Assembly (NCBI GenBank): GCA_021850345.1
Contig: JAJZMN010000084.1
Location: forward strand, 1-14,655
From: Actinomycetes bacterium
GTDB taxonomy: Bacteria; Actinomycetota; Acidimicrobiia; Acidimicrobiales; RAAP-2
DNA: 14,655 nt
Direction: 5' to 3'
Every line of letters starts with the position of its first letter. Position 1 is the stretch's first letter. A program made the position numbers and the translations under genes. A model generated the notes under the pieces. That model was not told the origin of the DNA, did no database searches, and worked only from the letters and a program-made list of their open reading frames with translations. Below are positions 1-7,207 of the stretch, one piece after another.

Positions 1-1040
1 ACCGGCCCCCCGACGACGACCGGCCCCCCGACGACGACCGGCCCCCCGACGACGATTGGTCAGACGATTGGTCATCCGCCGACGACTGGCCACCCGATGA
101 GCACGTCGGGGAGGGTGCGGGAGCAGGTCGCTCGGACTGGGAACCCCGGGAGCGCGCGCGGCGGCCGATCCCAGTGGACGGTGGCCTTGTCGCAGCCACC
201 CGGCGCGGCCAGATCGGGAGCACCTGGTGGTCTCGGCGCTTCCTCGACGCCCTCGAATCGGTGCTCGTCGGTGGCCACCTGTCGAGAGGGCGCGCGTACG
301 CGCGCAGGGGCCAGGTCATCACGCTCCTCCTCAGGGCGGGCGTGGTGGAGGCGCCCGTGCAGGGCAGCAGCGAGGAGCCGTACGAGGTGCGCCTCGTGAT
401 GCCCGTCGTCCCCGAGGAGAGCTGGGAGCGCATCATCGACCGGCTCGCGTCCCAGGCCGGCTACGCGGCGCGGATGCTGGTGGGCGACCTGCCTCACGAG
501 ATCGACGAGGTGTTCGAGGCGGAAGGCGAGTCGCTGTTGCCGGCGCCGCAGTCCCGGCTGACCACCTCGTGCAGCTGTCCGGACTTCGAGAACCCCTGCA
601 AGCACATTGCCGCCGCCTGCTACCTGCTCGCCGAGGCGTTCGACCGTGATCCATTCGAGCTTTTGGCATGGCGCGGGCGCGGGCGCGAGGAGATCCTCGA
701 CGCGCTGCGCGCCCGTCGAAGTGCGGCGGCGGGCGCCGGCACGCCGGACGCGGGTCTTCTCGGCGAGGGCGAGATGACGGGTGACCGGGCGGTACGCGTG
801 GCGCCGTCGTCGCGCAGCGGCTCGTCCAGCGAGCGTGTCGACGCGGCCACCTTCTACGGCGCGGGTCTTGAGCTCAGCGAAGTGCGCGTCGTACCGGCAG
901 CGCCGGCGATCCCCAGTGCCATCGTACGCCAGCTCTCGAACGGGATCCTCACGGTGGACGGCGAGGAGCTGTGCACCGTGCTCGCGTCCGCCTACGAGGC
1001 GTTCAGTGCGGACGCCGTACGGCGCGCGACGTGTCGGTAG
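1..1040 (+). CDS. SWIM zinc-finger protein, 5'-truncated by window edge
   Basis: The reading frame is open from base 3 to the TAG at 1038-1040, with no ATG, GTG or TTG in frame before GTG 174. The conserved-looking RPIPVDGG lies just upstream of that GTG, so the true start is probably outside the window. The SWIM motif is clear at about 570-605: CxC followed by CKH (CSCPDFENPCKH), a zinc-binding module. The stretch before it (GSTWWSRRFLDALES, RGRAYARRGQVI) is typical of bacterial SWIM proteins, which often sit beside SNF2-type helicases; this is family knowledge, and the neighbour is not visible here. The N-terminal part is low-complexity: three RPPDDD units, then DDWS repeats, an acidic Pro-rich tail likely to be disordered. 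The role is probably nucleic-acid or protein binding; no enzyme motif is seen. The last 38 bp overlap the 3' end of the opposite-strand epimerase gene. Confidence 0.85.
   Translation, partial: RPPDDDRPPDDDRPPDDDWSDDWSSADDWPPDEHVGEGAGAGRSDWEPRERARRPIPVDGGLVAATRRGQIGSTWWSRRFLDALESVLVGGHLSRGRAYARRGQVITLLLRAGVVEAPVQGSSEEPYEVRLVMPVVPEESWERIIDRLASQAGYAARMLVGDLPHEIDEVFEAEGESLLPAPQSRLTTSCSCPDFENPCKHIAAACYLLAEAFDRDPFELLAWRGRGREEILDALRARRSAAAGAGTPDAGLLGEGEMTGDRAVRVAPSSRSGSSSERVDAATFYGAGLELSEVRVVPAAPAIPSAIVRQLSNGILTVDGEELCTVLASAYEAFSADAVRRATCR
3..56 (+). repeat. 18-bp perfect tandem repeat (3 copies) in the SWIM gene
   Basis: Three head-to-tail copies of CGGCCCCCCGACGACGAC lie at 3-20, 21-38 and 39-56; the last base of copy 3 is T. 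They encode RPPDDD three times. The array starts at the window edge and may continue upstream. It is followed directly by a second tandem repeat of 12 bp (51-62 and 63-74, GACGATTGGTCA) coding DDWS twice. Confidence 0.9.
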
Positions 1041-2133
1041 GGTATCGGGACCGACGGCCAGCGGTGGCGTCGCCGCGGCTCGGGCCAACAGGAGACGGGC
1101 GGCGCACCACGGCCGGCGAATGCCTGAAGAACTGCTCGACGTCGTGCTCGTAGACGTAGGTGGTCTCTCGCCCCGCACCCTTGGCTTGGCGCAAGTGGCG
1201 GGCGAACTGCTCGACGGTGGCGGCGCTCGTGAAGCAGTACTCGAACCCTGCGGCCCGTAGACGTGCCGTCTCGAGGCCGCGGCCGTAGCGGAGCAGCGCC
1301 TCGAGCTCCGGGGGGAAGCCGTACACGCCGAGGCGAACGAGCGCGGCGATGGGGAGCGACGGCAGGATGGGTGGCAACGGCAGCCGCCGGGAGCCGCAGA
1401 GCGACACCACCTCGCTCCATGCCAGGCGTCCGTCACCGGCCACGTTGAAGGTGCCCGCAAGATGTTCACGGGTGGCGAATTCCAAGGCGCGCACCACATC
1501 GCCCTCCTCGACGAATTGGACGAGGGGGTCGAACCCGAAGATCACCGGGCATAGCGGCCGCGAGAGATTCTTGCCGATGGACGTCACGATGTCGGGCCCG
1601 AGCACGTTGGCGCAGCGCAGGACGGAGACCGCAGTCTGCGGGTTCTCTTCGGCGAAGTCGACCACGAGGGCCTCCGCCTCGATGAGCGAGCGCTCGATGT
1701 CGGTGCGCGGGGGTCGTGCGCGCGGCGTCTCTTCCGAGAAGGTGTTTGGGTCTCGTTCCGTGGAGCCGTAGACGAGCCCGGAGGACTTCATCACGAGCTG
1801 CCTGACCGACGATGTCGCGTCGCCGCACGCCGCGAGCAGGTTCATGGTGCCGATCACGTTCACCTCGTGAAGCGTGCGCGTCGACGCGAACGACGAGTCC
1901 ACGAGCAAGAACGTATGGATGACCGCGTCGACCTGGGTGGCGTCGACGATGCGGCGTAGAATGGAGTACGTCTCGTCTGCCCGTACGAATTCCGCGCGCT
2001 CGAGGGGCATGCTGGGTGCGCGCGTCCCGAGCCCCACGAGAACCTCCATCGTGGGGTCCGCCTCGAGTGAGCGGAGCACCCGTCCTCCCCAAAAGGTGTC
2101 CGCCCCGGTCACGAGCACACGCCGACCCCTCAT
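1003..2133 (-). CDS. Atypical NAD-dependent epimerase/dehydratase (extended SDR-like)
   Basis: This is a 376-aa protein with an extended-SDR fold. The N-terminal Rossmann motif is VLVTGADTFWGG (residues 6-17), and the NAD-binding strand/Ser region is SSGLVYG (117-123). The catalytic YxxxK pair expected in the following helix is not there: the helix reads DIERSLIEAE (145-154), which puts Ile146 and Leu150 where Tyr and Lys would align. The NAD fold therefore seems kept while classical SDR chemistry is doubtful. ATG 2133 begins 2 bp after the acyltransferase stop, so the two are almost certainly one operon and may be translationally coupled. The pairing recalls mycobacterial Rv0501/Rv0502 (from memory), with gene order reversed here. 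The basic, Arg/Pro-rich C-terminal ~35 residues look unfolded and end within the convergent SWIM gene. Confidence 0.85.
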   Translation of the reverse strand: MRGRRVLVTGADTFWGGRVLRSLEADPTMEVLVGLGTRAPSMPLERAEFVRADETYSILRRIVDATQVDAVIHTFLLVDSSFASTRTLHEVNVIGTMNLLAACGDATSSVRQLVMKSSGLVYGSTERDPNTFSEETPRARPPRTDIERSLIEAEALVVDFAEENPQTAVSVLRCANVLGPDIVTSIGKNLSRPLCPVIFGFDPLVQFVEEGDVVRALEFATREHLAGTFNVAGDGRLAWSEVVSLCGSRRLPLPPILPSLPIAALVRLGVYGFPPELEALLRYGRGLETARLRAAGFEYCFTSAATVEQFARHLRQAKGAGRETTYVYEHDVEQFFRHSPAVVRRPSPVGPSRGDATAGRRSRYPTDTSRAVRRPH

Positions 2134-2135
2134 CG

Positions 2136-2939
2136 TCAGCCGAACCAGATGCTCCGGCGCGCTCCGAGCATGTCGGAGAGCGCAGATTGAAGTGCTGAGC
2201 GGATCTGCTCTGCCTCCTGCATCACGCGGCTCTTCGGGTAGTGGTCGCAGTCGGGCTCGACGTCGAAGGTCACGGGGCTGAGCACCCTGAGGCGGAACTT
2301 CGCCGGGAACGGGACGACGAGGCCCAGCGGGCCCATCGCCAGCATGTTCGCAGTCACAGGGAGGTAGGGGATGCCGAGGAGCTTGGCGGCACGCGGCAGC
2401 TCGAGGACGATCGGCATCGTCTCTTCGGACCCAACGATCGCGACCGGCACGACCGGCACGCCGGCGCGCATGGCGATCTCGACGAACCCACCTCGGCCGA
2501 AGCGCCCGAGACGATAACGCTGTGCGTAGGGCTTGGACGAGCCATTCGCGCCTTCGGGGAACACGAGCGCGAGCTGACCCTGCTCGCGCAGGAGTCGGTA
2601 GGCGTTGTCGGGGCGCGCGGCTACGCCGCCCGCTCGGCTCCACAGAGTCCCGATGACCGGGAGGGTGCGGAAGAAGTAGTCGGCCATGCCGTACACGGGT
2701 CTGCCGAGGTCCCGCTCGATCCCGTGCATGATGACTGGTGCGTCGGAGGGAATGGCACCGCCGTGATTGCCGACGAGGAGCGCGCCGCCTGACGTCGGGA
2801 TCTTCTCCATCCCCTCCCATTCGGCGCGGAACCACCAGGCGTACGCCGGTTCGTAGATCCGACGCGCAAGCGCGCGCATCCGCTCTGACCGGCCCCATTC
2901 GTCGACGTCGGAACGCCGAAAGTCGCCGAGTGCCGGCAT
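2136..2939 (-). CDS. PlsC-like lysophospholipid/glycerolipid acyltransferase
   Basis: This 267-aa protein belongs to the LPLAT/PlsC superfamily, which transfers an acyl chain from acyl-CoA or acyl-ACP to a glycerolipid or similar hydroxyl at the inner membrane face. The acceptor/catalytic block is GNHGGAIPSDAP, with the His-Asp pair separated by six residues instead of the textbook four, as in MGAT-like branches. Block III is FPEGANGSSK and the later block is GVPVVPVAIVGSEE. ATG 2939 is chosen because a GAAGGG-like ribosome site lies about 10 nt upstream; an in-frame GTG at 2957 would add six residues without a better site. Order in the transcript is acyltransferase then epimerase, suggesting joint work on an envelope lipid. 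The substrate cannot be read from the sequence. Confidence 0.87.
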   Translation of the reverse strand: MPALGDFRRSDVDEWGRSERMRALARRIYEPAYAWWFRAEWEGMEKIPTSGGALLVGNHGGAIPSDAPVIMHGIERDLGRPVYGMADYFFRTLPVIGTLWSRAGGVAARPDNAYRLLREQGQLALVFPEGANGSSKPYAQRYRLGRFGRGGFVEIAMRAGVPVVPVAIVGSEETMPIVLELPRAAKLLGIPYLPVTANMLAMGPLGLVVPFPAKFRLRVLSPVTFDVEPDCDHYPKSRVMQEAEQIRSALQSALSDMLGARRSIWFG

Positions 2940-3009
2940 GTCGGTGGCGCCCTTCACCGCGGTGCCATCAGATCTTCGTGCGCGCGGGTGCCGAGAGAGA
3001 CGATGGTGA

Positions 3010-3091
3010 GCGGGGCGTCCGTCCCCGCCCGATGTGCCTGGCGAGCCGTCACCGTGGCCAGCGTACCGATGCGGCCTTGCCAGGGCATCGG
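3010..3091 (-). terminator. Two GC-rich hairpins downstream of the NlpC/P60 gene
   Basis: A 7-bp stem CCGATGC/GCATCGG (3066-3072 with 3085-3091) encloses a further GGC/GCC pair (3073-3075, 3079-3081). A 6-bp stem GCGGGG/CCCCGC (3010-3015 with 3023-3028) lies about 40 bp further on. Both fall between the hydrolase stop and the acyltransferase start on the transcribed minus strand. Neither is followed by a T tract, so they may be terminators of the U-less actinobacterial kind or simple RNA structure. Confidence 0.3.
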
Positions 3092-3174
3092 ACGACTGGC
3101 GCGAGGAGCGGTGCCTCGGGCGAGGCTGCGGTAGCGAGAGGATGGTGGGGCCCGGTGGCCGGAGAAGGTCGTGT

Positions 3175-4431
3175 CTAGGGCTGACCGGCCGCGACCAGGC
3201 CGTAGGTGTACAGCGCGACGTAGGAGACCGTCTGGCCGGGCTGTGGTGCCTGGATCACCGTCTGGTTCCCGTACGGGCCCGAGCCGACGTACATGGCCAC
3301 GTGGTCGACCGTGCCTGTGCCGTCGAGGTTGAAGTAGAAGAGCAGGTCACCCGGCTGCAAATTGGAAAGGGGAACGTGGCGCACCGACGCATACTGCGCC
3401 TGCGACGTGCGGGGAATGGTGACGCCTGCCTGCGCCCACGACCACTGGGTGAGTCCCGAGCAGTCGAATCCGGAGCCGGGTGACTCTCCACCCCAGACGT
3501 AGGGCACGCCGAGCTGTGACACGGCGGCGCGCACCGCGGCCTGTCCTTGTGCGGTCGCTGTGCCGCTGAAGCCAACCGTCGGCGCGCCCGCAGAAGAGGC
3601 GGCCTGGTTCGCTGTCCTGGCCGCTGTCCTGGCCGCTGTGGCTGTGCCGAGCTCGGAGGCGACCCGTGCCGCGGCAGCGGCCTGCGCCGCCGCGGCCTCT
3701 GCAGCTGCCTGCTGCGCAGCCGCCGCTGCGGCTGCGGCTGCGGCGGCTTCCCTCTTGGCCTTCGCCGCCGCCGCCGCCGCGACCTCGTTGCCCAACTGGC
3801 CCTTGAGCGAGGTGAGCGTCGCCTGCGACTGCTGCGCGGCCTGCTGGTTCTGTTGCTCGAGCAGCTGGATCTTGGCGACGGCGGCCTGCGCCTGCTGCGT
3901 CTGATCCTGCTGCTGGACGAGAGTCGACGCGAGCACGGTCTGCGCACCTTGGAGCGCGTGCTTGGCTGCGTCCATGTTGCCGATCGCCGTCTGCGAGTAC
4001 TCCTGGGATGCGATCGCTGTGTTCGCAGCGGTCGAGAAGATCGAGGTGATCTGGGTCCCCTGGGTACCGAGCACGTAGGCGTTCACTGCAGCCTTCGCGA
4101 GGACCTTCTTGTCGTGGGCGATGGTGCGCCGGATCTGTGCGAGGTGCGCGTCGGTGTTGGCCAGCGCCGCCCTGTCTGCCTGCAGCTGGGCTGTTGCCGC
4201 GTCGAGTTCACTTGTGAGAGCCGCGGATTGGCGCTGCTCCTGCTGTATCATCTGCTCGATCTGTGTGACCTGCGCCTGGGTCTGATCGACCTTGGCTTGA
4301 GCGGAGGGTGTTGTAAAGGATGTCGCACGGGCGACCGCGCTCCACATCCCCATGGTGAGCGAGGCGGCCGCTCCCGCCGCAAGGAAGCGTCCCAGCGCGC
4401 GACGTGGGACCCGACAAATCACACCAGCCAC
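3175..4431 (-). CDS. Secreted coiled-coil NlpC/P60 peptidoglycan hydrolase (RipA-like)
   Basis: From GTG 4431 this is 418 aa. A basic start with RR is followed by a hydrophobic segment ending in VARA-TS, a signal peptide. A long Gln/Ala-rich coiled coil follows (about 35-215), then an Ala-rich linker and a C-terminal NlpC/P60 domain. Catalytic Cys324 lies in FDCSGL and His377 in VDHVAMYVG; the third position appears to be Gln in QAPQPGQ rather than His, Glu or Asn. The family are endopeptidases that cut peptide stems of peptidoglycan during division; the coiled coil usually holds the enzyme inactive or docks it to a partner such as FtsX (family knowledge). An in-frame TTG at 4467 is rejected as start because it is the -35 box of a promoter whose start point falls on GTG 4431. 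GTG 4422 is also possible. The gene is divergent from the MurE-like gene. Confidence 0.9.
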   Translation of the reverse strand: MAGVICRVPRRALGRFLAAGAAASLTMGMWSAVARATSFTTPSAQAKVDQTQAQVTQIEQMIQQEQRQSAALTSELDAATAQLQADRAALANTDAHLAQIRRTIAHDKKVLAKAAVNAYVLGTQGTQITSIFSTAANTAIASQEYSQTAIGNMDAAKHALQGAQTVLASTLVQQQDQTQQAQAAVAKIQLLEQQNQQAAQQSQATLTSLKGQLGNEVAAAAAAKAKREAAAAAAAAAAAQQAAAEAAAAQAAAAARVASELGTATAARTAARTANQAASSAGAPTVGFSGTATAQGQAAVRAAVSQLGVPYVWGGESPGSGFDCSGLTQWSWAQAGVTIPRTSQAQYASVRHVPLSNLQPGDLLFYFNLDGTGTVDHVAMYVGSGPYGNQTVIQAPQPGQTVSYVALYTYGLVAAGQP

Positions 4432-4438
4432 TTGGCCA

Positions 4439-4467
4439 ACATTAGCCTCACGAACCTCGAGGACCAA
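4439..4467 (-). promoter_or_regulatory. Promoter for a leaderless NlpC/P60 transcript
   Basis: On the minus strand, TTGGTC (4467-4462) is separated by exactly 17 nt from TAATGT (4444-4439). Seven nucleotides later comes GTG 4431, so the predicted transcription start coincides with the start codon. No Shine-Dalgarno sequence precedes either GTG. The match to a housekeeping sigma promoter is good, and it also decides the start codon. Confidence 0.6.
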
Positions 4468-4653
4468 GGGTTTTTTGTTGCAGTCGCGTCGCTGCTGCCG
4501 AGTCTCCGCATCGGTCGCGTGGGGCGTGGAGCGCTGCGATGCGGTGGCGGCGCTGCCACGGCCGCGCGCTCGCGAGGGCGGTCGGCGCGCATGCAGGCGC
4601 AGGTCGGGATGCCTTGGTGAGCGCAGCGGCAGTGGCCAGCGTGGCGGTTGTAC

Positions 4654-4679
4654 CGCTCGTCACGGGTTCGTAACGAGCG
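4654..4679. promoter_or_regulatory. Inverted repeat in the nlpC/murE divergent region
   Basis: A perfect 7-bp inverted repeat CGCTCGT/ACGAGCG (4654-4660 and 4673-4679) is separated by 12 bp, giving about 19-20 bp between half-site centres. It sits about 20 bp before the MurE start and over 200 bp from the hydrolase promoter. It may be an operator for a dimeric regulator or a short hairpin. The AAAGAT at 4686-4691, 6 nt before ATG 4698, could be the -10 of a leaderless murE transcript, but no good -35 is seen. Confidence 0.3.
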
Positions 4680-4697
4680 TCGGGTAAAGATAGGGCG

Positions 4698-6254
4698 ATG
4701 GCGCCGGGGCGGGATGGGACGCCGGTCGGCCACGAAGTGCCGCCAGGCGCTTCCGCGACCGAGGGACTCCCGCCGGCCCCGATGCGACTCTCTGATCTCG
4801 CCAGAGCGGTGTCCGACGGCATCCTCGTAGGCGACGCCGACGTGCGGGCCATCGCGTACGACAGCCGCCGCGTGATCGACGGCACGCTCTTCTTCGCGAT
4901 GGGAGGCACCCGGACCGACGGGCACGACCATGCTGGCGACGCCGTGGCGGCGGGTGCGTGCGGACTCGTTGTGGAGCGGCAGCTCGATTTGCCCGTCCCT
5001 CAGCTCGTGGTGCCATCCGTCCGCCATGCCATGGGCCCGATGTCGGCCCTCTTCTACGGCAACCCCGCCACGAGGCTGGCGACCGTCGCGGTCACTGGCA
5101 CGAACGGCAAAACCACCACCAGCACGGTCCTGCGTGAATGCTTGGAGGCCGCGGGCATGCCCGCTGGCCAGATCGGTACCGTCGGCAGCTGGTTCCTCGA
5201 TCGAAACCTGCCGACGAGCCTTACCACTCCATACGCACCCGAGCTGCACTGGACGCTCAGGGAGATGGCCCGCTCGGGAGTGCGCGCGGTCGCCGTCGAA
5301 GCCTCCTCGCACGGTCTCGACCAAGGACGTCTGGACGGCATCGTCTTCGACGTGGGCATCTTCACCAACCTCACCCGGGAGCACCTCGACTACCACGGGA
5401 CCATGGAGCGCTACTGGCTCGCCAAGGCGTCGCTGTTCGAGCCTGACCGATGCCGGCTGGGGATCATCGCCGTCGACGACCGCTGGGGACGGAGGCTCGC
5501 CGAACGTGTGGACATCCCGGTCCTCACCTTCGGCAAGAGCGACGACGCGGACGTCCGCTACGACGTCGTCGAACACGGTCTCGAGGGATTGACGGTGACC
5601 GTCGAGGCGGCCGACGGGCCGGCGACGCTGCGTACCAGCCTCGTCGGAGCGGTGAACGCCGCGAACGTCACCGCGGCCTATCTGTCGGCGCGTCACCTCG
5701 GTATCCCGCAAGAAGATGTGGTGAAAGGCATTGCTGCCGCGGCGGCACCGCCGGGGCGTTTCCAGCTCGTCGACGCCGGTCAGCCCTTCTTGGTCGTCGT
5801 CGACTATGCGCACACTCCCGACGCGCTCGCGGCCCTCCTGCGCACCGCGCGCAAGATCGCCAAGGGCCGCGTGTCGGTCGTCCTCGGCGCCCGCGGGGGG
5901 CGTGATCGGGGCAAGCGGCCGATGATGGGCCAGATCGCCGCGCACGCAGATGCCGTGTATCTGACCACCGACAGTCCGGGCGACGAACCCATCTCCCAGA
6001 TCTTCCGCGCCCTCTACCAGGGAACGCTCGATGCCGGACGCAGCACGACGGTCGTCGTCGATCCGGACCGCCGTAGTGCCATCACCCGCGCGGTGGGCGC
6101 CGCGCGCGAGGGTGATGCCGTGCTCATCGTCGGGCGTGGCCACGAGCAGTTTCAGCACATCGGTGACGAGACGGTGCCGCTCGACGATCGCGTCGCGGCA
6201 CGCGATGCGATCGTCGCCACGTGGTCCGACGTCGCGACGGGCCCATGCGCCTGA
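4698..6254 (+). CDS. murE: MurE-type Mur ligase, atypical specificity motif
   Basis: This 518-aa cytoplasmic enzyme of the UDP-MurNAc-tripeptide synthetase family adds the third stem residue to UDP-MurNAc-L-Ala-D-Glu with ATP. Visible parts: N-terminal UDP-binding domain with YDSRRVIDGTLFFAM; P-loop GTNGKTTT (134-141); EASSHGLDQGRLDG; TNLTREHLDYHG; carbamylated-Lys site LAKASLF (Lys243); PGRFQLV and VVVDYAHTPDAL opening the C-terminal domain; and GRGHE (479-483). The DNPR loop that fixes diaminopimelate is replaced by DSPGDE (425-430), without the Arg, and GKGHE has become GRGHE. ATG 4698 is kept; ATG 4782 (MRLSDLARAV) is an alternative that removes 28 Pro/Gly-rich residues, and neither has a good ribosome site. 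No murF, mraY or fts genes are in view, so this may be the sole MurE or a paralogue with another substrate. It overlaps the downstream glycosyltransferase by 10 bp. Confidence 0.88.
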   Translation: MAPGRDGTPVGHEVPPGASATEGLPPAPMRLSDLARAVSDGILVGDADVRAIAYDSRRVIDGTLFFAMGGTRTDGHDHAGDAVAAGACGLVVERQLDLPVPQLVVPSVRHAMGPMSALFYGNPATRLATVAVTGTNGKTTTSTVLRECLEAAGMPAGQIGTVGSWFLDRNLPTSLTTPYAPELHWTLREMARSGVRAVAVEASSHGLDQGRLDGIVFDVGIFTNLTREHLDYHGTMERYWLAKASLFEPDRCRLGIIAVDDRWGRRLAERVDIPVLTFGKSDDADVRYDVVEHGLEGLTVTVEAADGPATLRTSLVGAVNAANVTAAYLSARHLGIPQEDVVKGIAAAAAPPGRFQLVDAGQPFLVVVDYAHTPDALAALLRTARKIAKGRVSVVLGARGGRDRGKRPMMGQIAAHADAVYLTTDSPGDEPISQIFRALYQGTLDAGRSTTVVVDPDRRSAITRAVGAAREGDAVLIVGRGHEQFQHIGDETVPLDDRVAARDAIVATWSDVATGPCA

Positions 6255-7198
6255 GCGTCGTCGTCCCCGCGCACGACGCGGCAGGGACGATCGAGGCGGC
6301 CCTACGGTCGGTGCTTGCCCAACGGCTGCAGCCCGATGAGGTGATCGTCGTCGACGACGCGTCGTCAGACGGCACCGCGACAGTCGCAGCCGCTGTCGAT
6401 CCGGGGGTGCGGCTCGTGCGTCGTGGAGCGGGCGGGCAGTCCGACGCCTCGGGGCCTTCCGGCCCGTCGGGCGCGCGAAACGCGGGCGTGGAGGCGTCCA
6501 GCGGCGAATGGGTCGCCTTCTTGGACGCCGACGACGAGTGGCACCCGGCGAAGCTCGAGCGCCAATGGGCGCTCGTCGACGACGACACCGTTCTCATCGC
6601 GAGCGACTGGGCGCGCACCCTCGTCGAGGACGATCCTCCGCCATCGGTGCCGACCTCGGAGATCACCACCTGCGACCTCTTGCTGCTGAACCGGTTCCAG
6701 ACTTCGACGGTGCTCCTTTCGCGGCGAACCTTTGACGCGGTTGGCGGGTTCGATCCCGCGCTCGACGGCGTCGAGGACTGGGACATGTGGTTGCGCTGCT
6801 CCCGTCGCGGCAGGGTGAAGAAGCTGGACTGGCCCTTGGTCTGTTATGCGGATACGCCGAGCGGCTACAGCAAGGTGCTGGACCGCGTCTACCGCACCGG
6901 ATGGACGATGCTCGATCGTGAGCTCGCCGGGGCCGGCCGTCACCGTGGCGACACGGTCCTCGCCTGGCACCACTTGCGATTCGCTGCGGCGTACCTGCTG
7001 GCGGGGGACAAGGTGAGCGCGCGCTCGTGCCTCGTCGATTGCCGGCGGGCCGGACACCTGCGTGGGGTTCCCGAAGCCACGGTGCGCTACCTCCTCCCGT
7101 TTCTTGCGCGCCGGCTCGAACGGCGTGTCCCATTTCGACGGCCGTCGCCTCCTGTCCCCGCCCGAACGACCGCGGGGAGGCCGCAGCCGGGCCACTAG
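6245..7198 (+). CDS. Family 2 glycosyltransferase
   Basis: This 317-aa GT-A fold enzyme transfers sugar from a nucleotide sugar, probably at the inner membrane face; no membrane helix is evident. The N-terminus MRLSVVVPAHDAAGTI and VIVVDDASSDGT (33-44) are the nucleotide-binding strands. The DxD metal site is DADD (94-97) in FLDADDEW, and the acceptor-side acidic pair is VEDWDMW (Glu177-Asp178). The usual GPSAARN segment carries a small GPSGPSG duplication (70-76). ATG 6245 lies inside the MurE-like gene, overlapping its last 10 bp, which implies translational coupling. The C-terminal ~30 residues are Arg/Pro-rich. The gene is likely to act on an envelope glycan or glycolipid; the acceptor is unknown. 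Confidence 0.88.
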   Translation: MRLSVVVPAHDAAGTIEAALRSVLAQRLQPDEVIVVDDASSDGTATVAAAVDPGVRLVRRGAGGQSDASGPSGPSGARNAGVEASSGEWVAFLDADDEWHPAKLERQWALVDDDTVLIASDWARTLVEDDPPPSVPTSEITTCDLLLLNRFQTSTVLLSRRTFDAVGGFDPALDGVEDWDMWLRCSRRGRVKKLDWPLVCYADTPSGYSKVLDRVYRTGWTMLDRELAGAGRHRGDTVLAWHHLRFAAAYLLAGDKVSARSCLVDCRRAGHLRGVPEATVRYLLPFLARRLERRVPFRRPSPPVPARTTAGRPQPGH

Positions 7199-7207
7199 GG
7201 TGCCGCC

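Noticed and set aside
3..74. Short tandem repeats as a CRISPR array
   Set aside because: There are no spacers; units are contiguous, in frame and code for RPPDDD and DDWS.
3547..4620. Long plus-strand frames opposite the NlpC/P60 gene rich in Leu/Arg/Ala
   Set aside because: They are antisense to the coiled-coil and Ala linker; low-complexity composition only.
4432..4697. c-di-AMP (ydaO) riboswitch before the wall hydrolase
   Set aside because: Such switches precede some actinobacterial hydrolase genes, but the promoter here leaves essentially no leader and no matching conserved core was seen.
4419..6158. 579-codon open frame on the minus strand opposite the MurE-like gene
   Set aside because: It mirrors the GC-rich MurE coding frame; its translation is His/Arg/Asp-rich with no domain, and the plus-strand product has all Mur ligase motifs.
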